A DNA stretch of 64,000 nucleotides from Streptomyces sp. NRRL S-646 (GCF_000720765.1 NZ_JODC01000014.1:124001-188000); one strand, 5' to 3'; counted from the stretch's first letter, positions 1 through 7,772 are shown. The notes: generated by a model from the sequence alone, not told the origin. Made by a program: numbers and translations.

Positions 1-363
1 GCTTACCTCACGGACACGGCCAAGGTGGCGCTCGTCACCGCCAACGTCCCCACCTCGCCCCTGGCACAGATGGAGGCGCAGACGGACCCCGTGGCGGGCG
101 GTCCGGCCACGTCCAACCCCTGGAAGCCGGTCTGGCAGCTCAGCAAGCCGTCGACCTGGACCCTGACCCTGACCACCGGCACCGGCACGCTCGTCCGCAC
201 CCTCACCGGCACCTCCACCGCCGCCACCGTCCGCGCCTCCTGGGACGGCTACCGCCAGGACGGCACCCGGGCCCCCGGCACCTACACCTGGACCCTCACC
301 GCCGAACCCCGCGACGGCCAGGGCCCGAACCTCACCCTGACCGGCACGACCACGGTCAACTGA
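1..363 (+). CDS. C-terminal part of a secreted/surface protein with a FlgD-type Ig-like domain (5' end outside window)
   Basis: The reading frame is open from the first base and stops at TGA 361-363, so only the last ~120 residues are present. The visible part is rich in Thr, Ala and Pro. It carries the pattern of a FlgD Ig-like beta-sandwich: a VRTLTG strand, then WDG, then GTRAPGTYTWTLTA, ending in a beta-strand with the C-terminus TTVN. Such domains usually close large extracellular repeat or propeller proteins in Streptomyces. The true start and the main domain cannot be judged from this window. The function is unknown; the Ig-like fold is inferred from pattern only. Confidence 0.7.
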   Translation, partial: AYLTDTAKVALVTANVPTSPLAQMEAQTDPVAGGPATSNPWKPVWQLSKPSTWTLTLTTGTGTLVRTLTGTSTAATVRASWDGYRQDGTRAPGTYTWTLTAEPRDGQGPNLTLTGTTTVN

Positions 364-411
364 GAGACACGTCACGGACTGCCGCGTCACCGTCGGATCA
401 AGCATTCGGCC

Positions 412-616
412 GGGGCTGACCCCCGGACCCCCAGCCGGTCCGGGGGTACCGTCGGTGCCATGGTGATCAGAGCTGTCGTATGGGACGTGGACGACACCCT
501 CTTCGACGCTGCGTACTTCGGGGGCTGACCCCCGGACCCCCAGCCGGTCCGCGGGTACCGTCGGAGTCATGGCGATCAGAGCTGTCGTATGGGACGTCGA
601 CGACACCCTCTTCGAC
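412..616. repeat. Imperfect tandem direct repeat (2 x ~96 bp) duplicating the 5' end of the HAD gene
   Basis: Bases 412-507 and 521-616 are near-identical, with about five to seven mismatches. Each holds the leader GGGGCTGACCCCCGGACC, a Shine-Dalgarno region, a start codon and the first 16 codons (VIRAVVWDVDDTLFD / AIRAVVWDVDDTLFD). Thirteen bases of unrelated sequence separate the copies. The second copy continues into the intact HAD gene; the first does not. Confidence 0.9.
460..528 (+). pseudogene. Truncated 22-codon ghost of the HAD hydrolase 5' end
   Basis: ATG at 460 opens a 22-codon frame reading MVIRAVVWDVDDTLFD, then AAYFGG, ending at TGA 526-528. The first 16 residues match the N-terminus of the intact HAD protein that starts at 569 and include the nucleophile motif DVDDT. 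Everything downstream is missing. It is either the remnant of a tandem paralogue removed by deletion, or a short upstream frame that would be translated just before the real gene. Confidence 0.75.
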
Positions 617-1300
617 TACACGACCGCGGACCGCGTCGGCATGGGTGCGCATCTCGCCGCCGAGGGCCTGCTCGACGGGTACGGCACCGTGGAGCAGGCC
701 CTCGCCCACTGGCGTGAGATCACCGACCGGCAGTGGGCGCGGTTCTCGGCGGGTGAGGTGACCTTCGAGGGCCAGCGCCGCGATCGCGTAAGGGTGTTCC
801 TCGGCGAGCAGTTGACCGATGCCCGGGCCGACGCCTGGTTCCAGCGGTACATGACGCACTACGAGGCCGCCTGGGCCCTCTTCCCGGACGTCCTGCCCGC
901 CCTGGACGCCCTCGCCGCCAGCCACCGACACGCGGTGCTGTCCAACTCCAGCCTCACCGTCCAGGACCGCAAGCTGCGCACCCTCGGCGTGCACGACCGC
1001 TTCGAGGTCATCCTGTGCGCCGCCGAACTCGGCGTCTCCAAGCCCGAGGCCGGCGCCTTCCTGGCCGCCTGCGAGGCCCTGGAACTCGCACCGCACCAGG
1101 TCGCGTACGTCGGGGACCACCCGGAGATCGACGGGCGCGGTGCCGCCGAGGCCGGACTGCTGTCGGTGTGGATCGACCGCGACGGCGCGCACACCAGCGG
1201 TGACGCACCCACGGGCCCCCACCGGATCGCCTCCCTCGCCGAACTCCCCGCGATCCTCCGCGCCGATACCCGTTTTGGAGCCCCGTCCACCTTCAGGTAA
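569..1300 (+). CDS. HAD-superfamily hydrolase (phosphoglycolate phosphatase/YjjG-like)
   Basis: The 243-residue protein shows all four HAD motifs. Motif I is DVDDTLFDY near residues 9-17, with nucleophile and acid Asp. Motif II is the Ser in LSNSSL (~residue 127). Motif III is the Lys in VSKPEAG (~residue 157). Motif IV is the GDHPEID acidic pair (~residue 181). A helical cap lies between motifs I and II, so this is a C1-cap enzyme like YjjG or other nucleotide/sugar phosphatases. The substrate cannot be told from sequence. It stands alone in front of the tRNA cluster. Its leader and first 16 codons are duplicated immediately upstream. Confidence 0.85.
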   Translation: MAIRAVVWDVDDTLFDYTTADRVGMGAHLAAEGLLDGYGTVEQALAHWREITDRQWARFSAGEVTFEGQRRDRVRVFLGEQLTDARADAWFQRYMTHYEAAWALFPDVLPALDALAASHRHAVLSNSSLTVQDRKLRTLGVHDRFEVILCAAELGVSKPEAGAFLAACEALELAPHQVAYVGDHPEIDGRGAAEAGLLSVWIDRDGAHTSGDAPTGPHRIASLAELPAILRADTRFGAPSTFR

Positions 1301-1391
1301 TGTTCTTCCTGCGCCGCCGGAGAGCGGGCCGAAAGGCCGGGAACCGGAGGAGCAAACTAGAACAAGATCCCCGCAAGGGCTTGCGTTCCAG

Positions 1392-1463
1392 TGGCCTATG
1401 GTGTAATTGGCAGCACGACTGATTCTGGTTCAGTTAGTCTTGGTTCGAGTCCAGGTAGGCCAG
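1392..1463 (+). tRNA. tRNA-Gln (anticodon CUG), copy 1
   Basis: This is a 72-nt cloverleaf. The acceptor stem is TGGCCTA/TAGGCCA with discriminator G. The anticodon arm ACTGA-TTCTGGT-TCAGT places CTG in the loop, and the T arm reads GGTTCGAGTCC. The 3' CCA is not encoded. The U1-A72 pair is typical of tRNA-Gln. Confidence 0.95.
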
Positions 1464-1503
1464 CTCGCGGAGCTCATCCGTAAACCGCGGATCCTTTCCG
1501 CAG

Positions 1504-1576
1504 GCCCCCGTTGTGTAGCGGCCTAGCACGCTGCCCTCTCAAGGCAGTAGCGCCGGTTCGAATCCGGTCGGGGGTA
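1504..1576 (+). tRNA. tRNA-Glu (anticodon CUC), copy 1
   Basis: This is a 73-nt cloverleaf with acceptor GCCCCCG/CGGGGGT and discriminator A. The anticodon arm CTGCC-CTCTCAA-GGCAG carries anticodon CTC, and the T arm reads GGTTCGAATCC. CCA is not encoded. It differs from the other two Glu copies by one compensated pair in the anticodon stem (T-A instead of C-G). Confidence 0.95.
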
Positions 1577-1605
1577 CTGATCTCGATCAACTCGGGATCG
1601 CTAGG

Positions 1606-1678
1606 GCCCCCGTTGTGTAGCGGCCTAGCACGCCGCCCTCTCAAGGCGGTAGCGCCGGTTCGAATCCGGTCGGGGGTA
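1606..1678 (+). tRNA. tRNA-Glu (anticodon CUC), copy 2
   Basis: This 73-nt cloverleaf appears identical to the third Glu copy. It has acceptor GCCCCCG/CGGGGGT, anticodon stem CCGCC/GGCGG and anticodon CTC. CCA is not encoded. It follows the first Glu copy after only 29 bp. Confidence 0.95.
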
Positions 1679-1698
1679 CAAACTGGTCTAAACCACAT

Positions 1699-1770
1699 TG
1701 GTCTATGGTGTAATTGGCAGCACGACTGATTCTGGTTCAGTTAGTCTTGGTTCGAGTCCAGGTAGACCAG
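1699..1770 (+). tRNA. tRNA-Gln (anticodon CUG), copy 2
   Basis: This 72-nt cloverleaf is like copy 1 but with acceptor TGGTCTA/TAGACCA, a compensated change of one pair. The anticodon is CTG and the discriminator G. The compensated difference indicates that both copies are maintained as working tRNAs. Confidence 0.95.
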
Positions 1771-1798
1771 CTCGGACCTGCGGAAACGCAGGCTCCAC

Positions 1799-1871
1799 GC
1801 CCCCGTTGTGTAGCGGCCTAGCACGCCGCCCTCTCAAGGCGGTAGCGCCGGTTCGAATCCGGTCGGGGGTA
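1799..1871 (+). tRNA. tRNA-Glu (anticodon CUC), copy 3
   Basis: This is a 73-nt cloverleaf with the same sequence as copy 2. It is the last gene of the cluster and is followed within 10 bp by a hairpin that probably ends the tRNA transcript. Confidence 0.95.
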
Positions 1872-1876
1872 CACCG

Positions 1877-1908
1877 AGAAGGCCCTTCGCTTCGGCGGGG
1901 GGCCTTCG
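1877..1908. terminator. Hairpin between the tRNA cluster and the convergent merR gene
   Basis: Stem AAGGCCC (1879-1885) pairs with GGGCCTT (1900-1906) around a GC-rich loop that can itself fold. It sits between convergent transcription units, so it may serve both strands. There is no long T-run. Confidence 0.6.
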
Positions 1909-1924
1909 CCGTGCCCTGCGACGG

Positions 1925-2572
1925 CTACGCGAAGCCGTACCGCCGCGTCGTCTCCTCCTCCTGCGCCAGTCGGTGCAGTGCCTGGAGCACCGGCTCGTTG
2001 AGGATCGCCCCCAGGATCGCGAACTCGATCTGCTCCTCCTGCTGCGAGGAGTGCGCCTCCATGTTGTCCAGGTCCTGGACCGCTGTCCGGTACATCAACT
2101 CGGCGTACGGCGTGAGCAGTTCGGTCCCGAAGTCGTAGCCGAGCCGGCGCAGCGCGGCCACTCCCACCACCAGTGAGCGGTATGCGGGGGAGAGGGACGT
2201 CAGCCGCTTGGCGTTCTGCCAGCCCAGCTGGTCCAGGAGTGCGGTGACCTCCTGGTGTGCGGCCTGGACGAACTCGTCGTCCTCGTCCGGCTCCGGCACC
2301 TGCGGCAACGCCCACACCGCGGCGCCGAGGCGGATCGCACGCGGCAGGGAGTCGTCGTCGACATGCCCCAGCACCTCCCGGACCGTCGCCACCGGCACCC
2401 GGCCCACCTGGATCATCGCCCGCACCAGCCGCAGCCGGCGCAGATGCTCCTCGTCGTACTCGGCCGTCGTGGCATTGATCTGGCGGCCCGGCGGCAACAG
2501 GCCTTCGCGCAGGTAGTACTTGATCGTCGCGGTGGACACCCCACTGCGCTCGCTGAGCTCGGCCAGCCGCAT
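1925..2572 (-). CDS. MerR-family transcriptional regulator
   Basis: With the ATG at 2572 the protein has 215 residues. That start is preceded by GGAAGG about 9 bases upstream. A longer frame from TTG at 2608 would run through the operator palindrome, so the shorter start is preferred. The N-terminus MRLAELSERSGVSTATIKYY is the MerR winged helix, followed by LREGLLPPGRQ and the RLRLVRAMIQVGRVPVATV segment. The C-terminal ~130 residues are helical and resemble no ligand domain I can name. It is divergent from the DUF4188 gene, with an inverted-repeat operator between them, so it probably controls that gene and itself. The effector is unknown. Confidence 0.85.
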   Translation of the reverse strand: MRLAELSERSGVSTATIKYYLREGLLPPGRQINATTAEYDEEHLRRLRLVRAMIQVGRVPVATVREVLGHVDDDSLPRAIRLGAAVWALPQVPEPDEDDEFVQAAHQEVTALLDQLGWQNAKRLTSLSPAYRSLVVGVAALRRLGYDFGTELLTPYAELMYRTAVQDLDNMEAHSSQQEEQIEFAILGAILNEPVLQALHRLAQEEETTRRYGFA

Positions 2573-2599
2573 CTCTTGCGCCCTTCCTTGGGGAGTGCC

Positions 2600-2638
2600 A
2601 CTATCCAAGCACCGAGCAGAAGGATAGTGCCGCTATCC
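2600..2638. promoter_or_regulatory. Operator-like inverted repeats in the merR/DUF4188 divergent promoter
   Basis: GGATAG (2622-2627) and CTATCC (2633-2638) form a perfect dyad around TGCCG. ACTATCC (2600-2606) pairs with GGATAGT (2622-2628) as a second, wider dyad. Three copies of the same half-site lie in the only intergenic space between the two divergent genes, as expected for a MerR-type operator. Confidence 0.6.
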
Positions 2639-2661
2639 GATGAGGGAACCAGGGGACCGCC

Positions 2662-3195
2662 ATGTTCGCGAAGCCGGTACGAGGTCGCACGACCGCGGAT
2701 GCGGAAGGTGATGTGGTGGTCCTGCTCATCGGCATGCGGGTGAACCACTTCTGGGCGGTGCACCAGTGGCTGCCGGTCATGCTGGCGATGTTCCGCATGC
2801 TTGGGGAGCTTGCGCGGAACCATGACCGGGGGCTGCTGGGGCATGTGATGCTGACGGCCTCGCCGCGGACGTACTACATCGTCCAGTACTGGGAGTCCAA
2901 GGAGAAGCTGTACGCCTACGCGCACTCGCCGGAGATGTTCCACCACCGGGCCTGGTCGATCTTCAACGGCAAGGAGCGCGCGGGGAAGGTGCACGGCCAT
3001 GTGGGGCTGTGGCACGAGGCGTACGTGGTGCCCGAGGGGTCGTACGAGGCCATCTACTTCGACATGCCGGCCTTCGGACTCGCCGGGGCGCACGGACAGG
3101 TGCCGGTGGAGAAGCGGGGGCGGTACGCCAAGAACCGTTTCGCGTACCGGTCGGCGGCCGGGGCCGAGCAGAAGGCGGCCGAGAAGACCGGGTGA
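2662..3195 (+). CDS. DUF4188-family (monooxygenase-like) protein
   Basis: The protein has 177 residues. The core reads VVVLLIGMRVNHFWAVHQW, then LGHVMLTASPRTYYIVQYW, then LYAYAHSPEMFHHRAW. This is the DUF4188 pattern, a dimeric alpha/beta-barrel-like fold often annotated as monooxygenase. No cofactor motif is visible and the substrate is unknown. RBS AGGGGACC precedes the ATG. The gene is divergent from the merR gene and shares its operator region, so induction by an unknown small molecule is likely. The C-terminus is a lysine/alanine-rich tail. Confidence 0.75.
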   Translation: MFAKPVRGRTTADAEGDVVVLLIGMRVNHFWAVHQWLPVMLAMFRMLGELARNHDRGLLGHVMLTASPRTYYIVQYWESKEKLYAYAHSPEMFHHRAWSIFNGKERAGKVHGHVGLWHEAYVVPEGSYEAIYFDMPAFGLAGAHGQVPVEKRGRYAKNRFAYRSAAGAEQKAAEKTG

Positions 3196-3279
3196 CCAGG
3201 GGGGATCGGGGGAGCGGGGAGGGCCTGCCGCGGCGTTGAGGCGGGCTCTCCTCGCTGACGTTTCCCTGCGCCCTGTGGG

Positions 3280-3996
3280 TCAGCCCGTGCGGCGCAGCGC
3301 CTCGGAGAGGCGGGCGGCGGCGTCGATGACCGCCTGGGCGTGCATACGGCCCGGGTGGCGCGTCAGGCGCTCGATGGGGCCGGAGACGGACACGGCGGCC
3401 ACCACGCGGTTGGACGGGCCGCGTACGGGCGCGGAGACGGACGCGACGCCCGGTTCCCGCTCGCCGATGGACTGGGCCCAGCCGCGGCGCCGTACGCCCG
3501 AGAGGGCGGTGGCGGTGAAGCGGGCGCCCTGCAGGCCGCGGTGCAGGCGCTCGGGCTCTTCCCAGGCCATCAGGATCTGCGCCGAGGAACCGGCCTTCAT
3601 CGTGAGCGTCGAGCCGACCGGGACGGTGTCCCGCAGTCCGGACAGGCGCTCGGCCGCGGCGACGCAGATGCGCATGTCGCCCTGGCGGCGGTAGAGCTGG
3701 GCGCTCTCGCCCGTGATGTCCCGCAGATGCGTGAGCACAGGGCCCGCCGTCGCGAGGAGGCGGTCCTCGCCGGCGGCCGCGGCCAGCTCCGCCAGGCGCG
3801 GGCCGAGAATGAAACGGCCCTGCATGTCGCGTGCCACCATACGGTGGTGCTCCAGGGCCACGGCCAGTCTGTGGGCCGTCGGTCGTGCCAGTCCGGTGGC
3901 CGCCACCAGTCCCGCGAGGGTGGCCGGCCCGGACTCCAGGGCGCTGAGGACAAGGGCTGCCTTGTCCAGAACGCCCACGCCGCTGCTGTTGTCCAT
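3280..3996 (-). CDS. ndgR: IclR-family regulator NdgR
   Basis: With the ATG at 3996 the protein has 238 residues, MDNSSGVGVLDKAALVLSAL and onward. The frame extends 20 residues upstream to 4056, but that part would overlap the operator region. The N-terminal helix-turn-helix (TLAGLVAATGLARPTAHRLA) is followed by the IclR effector domain (SAQLYRRQGDMRICVAAAE, then GSSAQILMAW). Sequence, length and divergence from leuC match NdgR of S. coelicolor (SCO5552), a regulator of branched-chain amino-acid synthesis and other amino-acid genes. It probably binds the repeats between itself and leuC. Confidence 0.9.
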   Translation of the reverse strand: MDNSSGVGVLDKAALVLSALESGPATLAGLVAATGLARPTAHRLAVALEHHRMVARDMQGRFILGPRLAELAAAAGEDRLLATAGPVLTHLRDITGESAQLYRRQGDMRICVAAAERLSGLRDTVPVGSTLTMKAGSSAQILMAWEEPERLHRGLQGARFTATALSGVRRRGWAQSIGEREPGVASVSAPVRGPSNRVVAAVSVSGPIERLTRHPGRMHAQAVIDAAARLSEALRRTG

Positions 3997-4005
3997 GAAA
4001 CGATA

Positions 4006-4050
4006 CTCACGTCTCACTCTGTGAAACGCAAGTTCCTTTTTTCGTGAGAC
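4006..4050. promoter_or_regulatory. Repeated half-sites in the ndgR-leuC intergenic region (candidate NdgR operator)
   Basis: GTCTCAC (4011-4017) and GTGAAAC (4021-4027) form a near-perfect inverted repeat around TCT. Another GTGAGAC lies at 4044-4050 and an ACTCAC at 4005-4010. The site is just upstream of the ndgR start and about 135 bases before leuC. Assignment to NdgR is inferred from position. Confidence 0.5.
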
Positions 4051-4184
4051 GCGCAACCCTTGTATGCACAGCGGCCCGCTGACCGAACGGGCCGGATGAC
4101 GGATGCCCGTGAATTGGGGCCGGGTGCCGTCTCTTCAAGATCTCTAGTTGGGCCGGTGGACGTTTGCCGGCCGGAGGGAAAGCG

Positions 4185-5615
4185 ATGGGTAGGACACTCG
4201 CGGAGAAGGTCTGGGACGACCACGTCGTCCGGCGCGCCGAGGGCGAGCCCGACCTCCTCTTCATCGATCTCCACCTCCTGCACGAGGTGACCAGCCCGCA
4301 GGCCTTCGACGGCCTGCGTCAGAACGGCCGCCCGGTGCGCCGTCTCGACCTCACCATCGCGACCGAGGACCACAACACCCCGACCCTCGACATCGACAAG
4401 CCGATCGCGGACCCGGTCTCCCGGGTCCAGCTGGAGACGCTGCGCAAGAACTGCGCCGAGTTCGGCGTCCGGCTGCACTCGCTGGGCGACGTCGAGCAGG
4501 GCGTCGTGCACGTCGTCGGCCCGCAGCTGGGTCTGACCCAGCCCGGTACGACGGTTGTGTGCGGTGACTCCCACACCTCCACGCACGGTGCCTTCGGCGC
4601 GCTGGCGTTCGGCATCGGCACCTCGCAGGTCGAGCACGTGCTGGCCACCCAGACGCTGCCGCTGGCCCGTCCGAAGACCATGGCGATCACGGTCGACGGC
4701 GAACTGCCCGAGGGCGTCACGGCCAAGGACCTGATCCTGGCGATCATCGCCAAGATCGGTACGGGCGGCGGCCAGGGCTACATCCTGGAGTACCGCGGCT
4801 CCGCCATCGAGAAGCTCTCGATGGAGGCCCGCATGACCATCTGCAACATGTCGATCGAGGCCGGTGCCCGCGCGGGCATGATCGCCCCCGACGAGACCAC
4901 CTTCGAGTACATCAAGGGCCGCGCCCACGCCCCCGAGGGCGAGGACTGGGACGCCGCCGTCGCGTACTGGAAGACGCTGAAGACGGACGAGGACGCCGAG
5001 TTCGACACCGAGGTCGTCATCGACGCCGCCTCGCTGTCGCCGTTCGTCACCTGGGGCACCAACCCCGGCCAGGGCGCGCCGCTTTCGGCGTCCGTCCCCG
5101 ACCCGGCTTCGTACGAAGACGCTTCGGAGCGCCTCGCCGCCGAAAAGGCCCTGGAATACATGGGGTTGGAGGCCGGACAGGCGCTGCGCTCCATCAAGGT
5201 GGACACCGTCTTCGTAGGCTCCTGCACCAACGGCCGCATCGAGGACCTGCGGGCCGCCGCCGAGCTCGTGAAGGGCCGCAAAGTCGCCGACGGCGTACGG
5301 ATGCTGGTCGTCCCGGGCTCCGCGCGGGTCGGTCTGCAGGCCGTCTCCGAGGGCCTGGACGTCGTCTTCAAGGAGGCCGGCGCCGAATGGCGGCACGCGG
5401 GCTGCTCGATGTGCCTCGGCATGAACCCCGACCAGCTGGCCCCGGGTGAGCGCTCCGCGTCCACCTCCAACCGCAACTTCGAGGGCCGGCAGGGCAAGGG
5501 CGGTCGTACGCACCTGGTGTCGCCGCAGGTCGCCGCCGCGACGGCGGTCCTGGGCCACCTGGCCTCCCCGGCTGACCTGTCCGACGCCGAGACCCGTACG
5601 CCCGCTGGAGTCTGA
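4185..5615 (+). CDS. leuC: 3-isopropylmalate dehydratase large subunit
   Basis: The 476-residue aconitase-family protein catalyses, with LeuD, the isomerisation of 2- to 3-isopropylmalate in leucine synthesis. The start is ATG 4185 with GGAGG 8-9 bases upstream; a TTG seven codons earlier is less likely. Iron-sulfur ligands are the Cys in [10 protein letters not shown] (~residue 347) and the pair in [12 protein letters not shown] (~residues 407 and 410). Substrate motifs [13 protein letters not shown] and [16 protein letters not shown] are intact. It is followed after 5 bp by leuD, forming a leuCD operon next to ndgR. Confidence 0.98.
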   Translation: MGRTLAEKVWDDHVVRRAEGEPDLLFIDLHLLHEVTSPQAFDGLRQNGRPVRRLDLTIATEDHNTPTLDIDKPIADPVSRVQLETLRKNCAEFGVRLHSLGDVEQGVVHVVGPQLGLTQPGTTVVCGDSHTSTHGAFGALAFGIGTSQVEHVLATQTLPLARPKTMAITVDGELPEGVTAKDLILAIIAKIGTGGGQGYILEYRGSAIEKLSMEARMTICNMSIEAGARAGMIAPDETTFEYIKGRAHAPEGEDWDAAVAYWKTLKTDEDAEFDTEVVIDAASLSPFVTWGTNPGQGAPLSASVPDPASYEDASERLAAEKALEYMGLEAGQALRSIKVDTVFVGSCTNGRIEDLRAAAELVKGRKVADGVRMLVVPGSARVGLQAVSEGLDVVFKEAGAEWRHAGCSMCLGMNPDQLAPGERSASTSNRNFEGRQGKGGRTHLVSPQVAAATAVLGHLASPADLSDAETRTPAGV

Positions 5616-5620
5616 GAGTC

Positions 5621-6214
5621 ATGGAAGCATTCACCACGCACACCGGCCGGGCCGTCCCGCTGCGCCGCTCCAACGTCGACACCGACCAGATCATCCCTGC
5701 TCACTGGCTCAAGAAGGTCACGCGGGACGGGTTCGAGGACGGGCTGTTCGAGGCCTGGCGCAAGGACGAGAACTTCATCCTCAACCGCCCCGAGCGGCAG
5801 GGCGCCACGGTCCTGGTCGCCGGCCCCGACTTCGGCACCGGTTCCTCCCGTGAGCACGCGGTGTGGGCGCTGCAGAACTACGGCTTCAAGGCCGTGATCT
5901 CCTCCCGCTTCGCCGACATCTTCCGCGGCAACTCGCTGAAGAACGGCCTGCTCACGGTGGTTCTGGACCAGAAGATCGTGGACGCGCTGCAGGAGCTCAC
6001 GGAGAAGGACCCGCAGGCCGAGATCACCGTCGACCTGGAGGCCCGCGAGGTGCGCGCCGAGGGCATCACCGCCTCCTTCGAGCTGGACGAGAACTCCCGC
6101 TGGCGGCTGCTGAACGGGCTGGACGACATCTCCATCACCCTCCAGAACGAGGCCGACATCGCCGCGTACGAGGCCAAGCGCCCGTCGTACAAGCCGCGGA
6201 CGCTCAAGGTCTGA
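5621..6214 (+). CDS. leuD: 3-isopropylmalate dehydratase small subunit
   Basis: The 197-residue swivel-domain partner of LeuC has the usual length. The N-terminus carries [20 protein letters not shown]. The substrate-recognition segment [17 protein letters not shown] lies near residue 68, followed by [19 protein letters not shown]. The gene starts 5 bp after leuC, so the two are co-transcribed and probably translationally coupled. A strong hairpin 48 bp downstream ends the operon. Confidence 0.98.
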   Translation: MEAFTTHTGRAVPLRRSNVDTDQIIPAHWLKKVTRDGFEDGLFEAWRKDENFILNRPERQGATVLVAGPDFGTGSSREHAVWALQNYGFKAVISSRFADIFRGNSLKNGLLTVVLDQKIVDALQELTEKDPQAEITVDLEAREVRAEGITASFELDENSRWRLLNGLDDISITLQNEADIAAYEAKRPSYKPRTLKV

Positions 6215-6261
6215 TCCGGAGCCCCTGAGCAGGTCGGGTTTCGGCCACCCGAACGCCCCCT

Positions 6262-6294
6262 CTGTACCCCCGATCAGCCCGATCGGGGGTACAG
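6262..6294. terminator. Terminator downstream of leuCD
   Basis: A perfect 14-bp stem, CTGTACCCCCGATC against its complement at 6281-6294, closes a five-base AGCCC loop. No T-run follows, as is common in Streptomyces. The stem is symmetrical enough to act on both strands. Confidence 0.75.
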
Positions 6295-6479
6295 CCGTGT
6301 CCGGGCCCGAACGGACTCGGGGGCACTCGCGCTTGTTGCCAACTTCCCACGTTACGACGGTTGTTGCCGGGGTAGCCGAGCTGTGTAGGCGTGACTTCCG
6401 CCCGAGCCCGGAAGGCCGTTTGAGGCATCAGTTGCGACCCCCGCAGGCGACAACTCGCCCCAGATGGCACAATCTGTGC

Positions 6480-6710
6480 ATGGAACACGACGGCCAACTC
6501 GAGCTCTATGCGGCAGTCGCGGACCAACTGAAGGAAGCGCACTCAAGGGTGCGCGCACTGCAAGTCCCGGAGGGCGTACGGATGGCGCTGACCCGGAAGC
6601 TGCTGGTCATTACGGCCGCGGCCAAGCACGATCTCGCCGACGCGGCAAGGCGTCTGGAGGCGTTCACCGTGGACCTCGACGAGGGTCGATTCCCTGAAGA
6701 GGACCGCTGA
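6480..6710 (+). CDS. Conserved small hypothetical protein (Streptomyces)
   Basis: The 76-residue protein begins MEHDGQLELYAAVADQLKEA. It is almost entirely helical and amphipathic, has no cysteine, signal peptide or membrane segment, and ends in an acidic tail. The frame is open further upstream to 6297, but ATG 6480 gives the compact product. Between leuCD and hupS in S. coelicolor I recall a similar small gene (SCO5555), which supports its being real. Function unknown. Confidence 0.7.
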   Translation: MEHDGQLELYAAVADQLKEAHSRVRALQVPEGVRMALTRKLLVITAAAKHDLADAARRLEAFTVDLDEGRFPEEDR

Positions 6711-6767
6711 ACGCGTTCGAGACAGCCGAGTTCGTTGCGGCGCACGGGTGATTAGCCCGTTTCGTGT

Positions 6768-6796
6768 TTGATTTGCGGTATATATCTGCCTAACGT
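6768..6796 (+). promoter_or_regulatory. Candidate housekeeping promoter of hupS
   Basis: TTGATT (6768-6773), a 17-base spacer and TAACGT (6791-6796, fitting TAnnnT) form a vegetative-type promoter. It lies about 50 bases before the GTG start of hupS in an unusually AT-rich stretch. Confidence 0.5.
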
Positions 6797-6847
6797 GCGA
6801 AAAAGCTTGAACACTTTCGTTCTGGCAATGTCTCCGAAGGGGAAGAC

Positions 6848-7492
6848 GTGAACAAGGCGCAGCTCGTAGAAGCGATTGCCGACAAGCTGGGCGGCCGCCA
6901 GCAGGCCGCCGAGGCTGTCGACGCGGTCCTGGACGCCATCGTCCGCGCGACCGTCGCCGGGGACCGGGTCTCGGTCACCGGCTTCGGCTCGTTCGAGAAG
7001 GTCGACCGTCCGGCCCGCTACGCCCGCAACCCGCAGACCGGCGAGCGGGTTCGGGTCAAGAAGACCTCCGTTCCGCGCTTCCGTGCGGGCCAGGGCTTCA
7101 AGGACCTGGTGAGCGGCTCGAAGAAGCTCCCGCGCGGCGGCGAGGTCGCCGTAAAGAAGGCGCCCAAGGGCAGCCTGACCGGTGGCGCTGCGGCGACCGT
7201 GAAGAAGGCGGCCGCAAAGAAGACCACCAAGGCGGCTGCCGCCAAGAAGACCACGGCGAAGAAGACGACGGCCAAGAAGACGACGCCCGCCGCGAAGAAG
7301 ACGACCGCGAAGAAGACGACGGCCAAGAAGACCACGGGCGCCGCCAAGACCACCGCGGCGAAGAAGACCACGGCCAAGAAGGCGACCGCCAAGAAGGCCC
7401 CGGCGAAGAAGGCGACGGCCAAGAAGGCCCCCGCCAAGAAGTCGACGGCTCGCAAGACCACCGCCAAGACGGCCACGGCCCGCAAGAGGTAA
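6848..7492 (+). CDS. hupS: HU-family nucleoid protein with histone-H1-like lysine-rich tail
   Basis: The 214-residue protein has a normal HU domain in residues 1-92: [16 protein letters not shown], then [20 protein letters not shown], then the [13 protein letters not shown] end. About 120 residues follow, of repeated AKKTTAKK and AKKAPAKK blocks, like eukaryotic H1 or mycobacterial HupB. This two-part form is typical of Streptomyces HupS (SCO5556), which in published work is linked to spore-nucleoid compaction. The GTG start has GAAGGGGAAG just upstream. It is a single-gene unit with its own promoter and a strong terminator. Confidence 0.95.
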   Translation: MNKAQLVEAIADKLGGRQQAAEAVDAVLDAIVRATVAGDRVSVTGFGSFEKVDRPARYARNPQTGERVRVKKTSVPRFRAGQGFKDLVSGSKKLPRGGEVAVKKAPKGSLTGGAAATVKKAAAKKTTKAAAAKKTTAKKTTAKKTTPAAKKTTAKKTTAKKTTGAAKTTAAKKTTAKKATAKKAPAKKATAKKAPAKKSTARKTTAKTATARKR

Positions 7493-7521
7493 GAGGTAAG
7501 GGCACAGGGGCACTCACGCGC

Positions 7522-7563
7522 CGGGCCGGACTCCGCATCGGAGTCCGGCCCGCGGCGTTTTTC
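7522..7563 (+). terminator. Intrinsic terminator of hupS
   Basis: A perfect 14-bp stem (CGGGCCGGACTCCG against 7539-7552) closes a CAT loop. It is followed by CGGCGTTTTTCGG, so a T-run is present. It is among the clearest terminators in the window. Confidence 0.9.
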
Positions 7564-7568
7564 GGGGG

Positions 7569-7772
7569 TCAGAGGGTCTGGAGTGTCACCAGGGTGATCC
7601 GGAGGCTGTCTTTGGCGCCCTCCGTCTCGATGCGGACCCGTTGCCCGGGGCGGAGCAGTCGCAGGCCGCCCGCGTCGAACGCCGGTGCGTCGAAGGGCAC
7701 GGGGGTGCCGTCGTCCAGCAGCACGCTGCCGGTTCGGGTGTCGGCGTCGTACGTGTATGCGGTGGCTTGCAT
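7569..7772 (-). CDS. Small hypothetical protein, possible OB/cold-shock-like fold
   Basis: The 67-residue protein begins MQATAYTYDADTRTGSVLLD and continues through DDGTPVPFDAPAF, GLRLLRPGQRVRIE and a C-terminal strand. The order of strands and the DDG/PF/RPGQRV positions recall cold-shock-type OB folds. The aromatic RNA-binding motifs of CspA are absent, so nucleic-acid binding is only a guess. It is convergent with hupS and lies across its terminator. Confidence 0.65.
   Translation of the reverse strand: MQATAYTYDADTRTGSVLLDDGTPVPFDAPAFDAGGLRLLRPGQRVRIETEGAKDSLRITLVTLQTL

Noticed and set aside
1392..1871. Regularly spaced repeats resembling a CRISPR array
   Set aside because: The repeats fold as tRNA-Gln and tRNA-Glu cloverleaves; spacing and lengths do not fit CRISPR.
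7200..7490. Repeat array inside hupS as a possible VNTR or CRISPR
   Set aside because: It is the codons of the lysine-rich tail read in frame.
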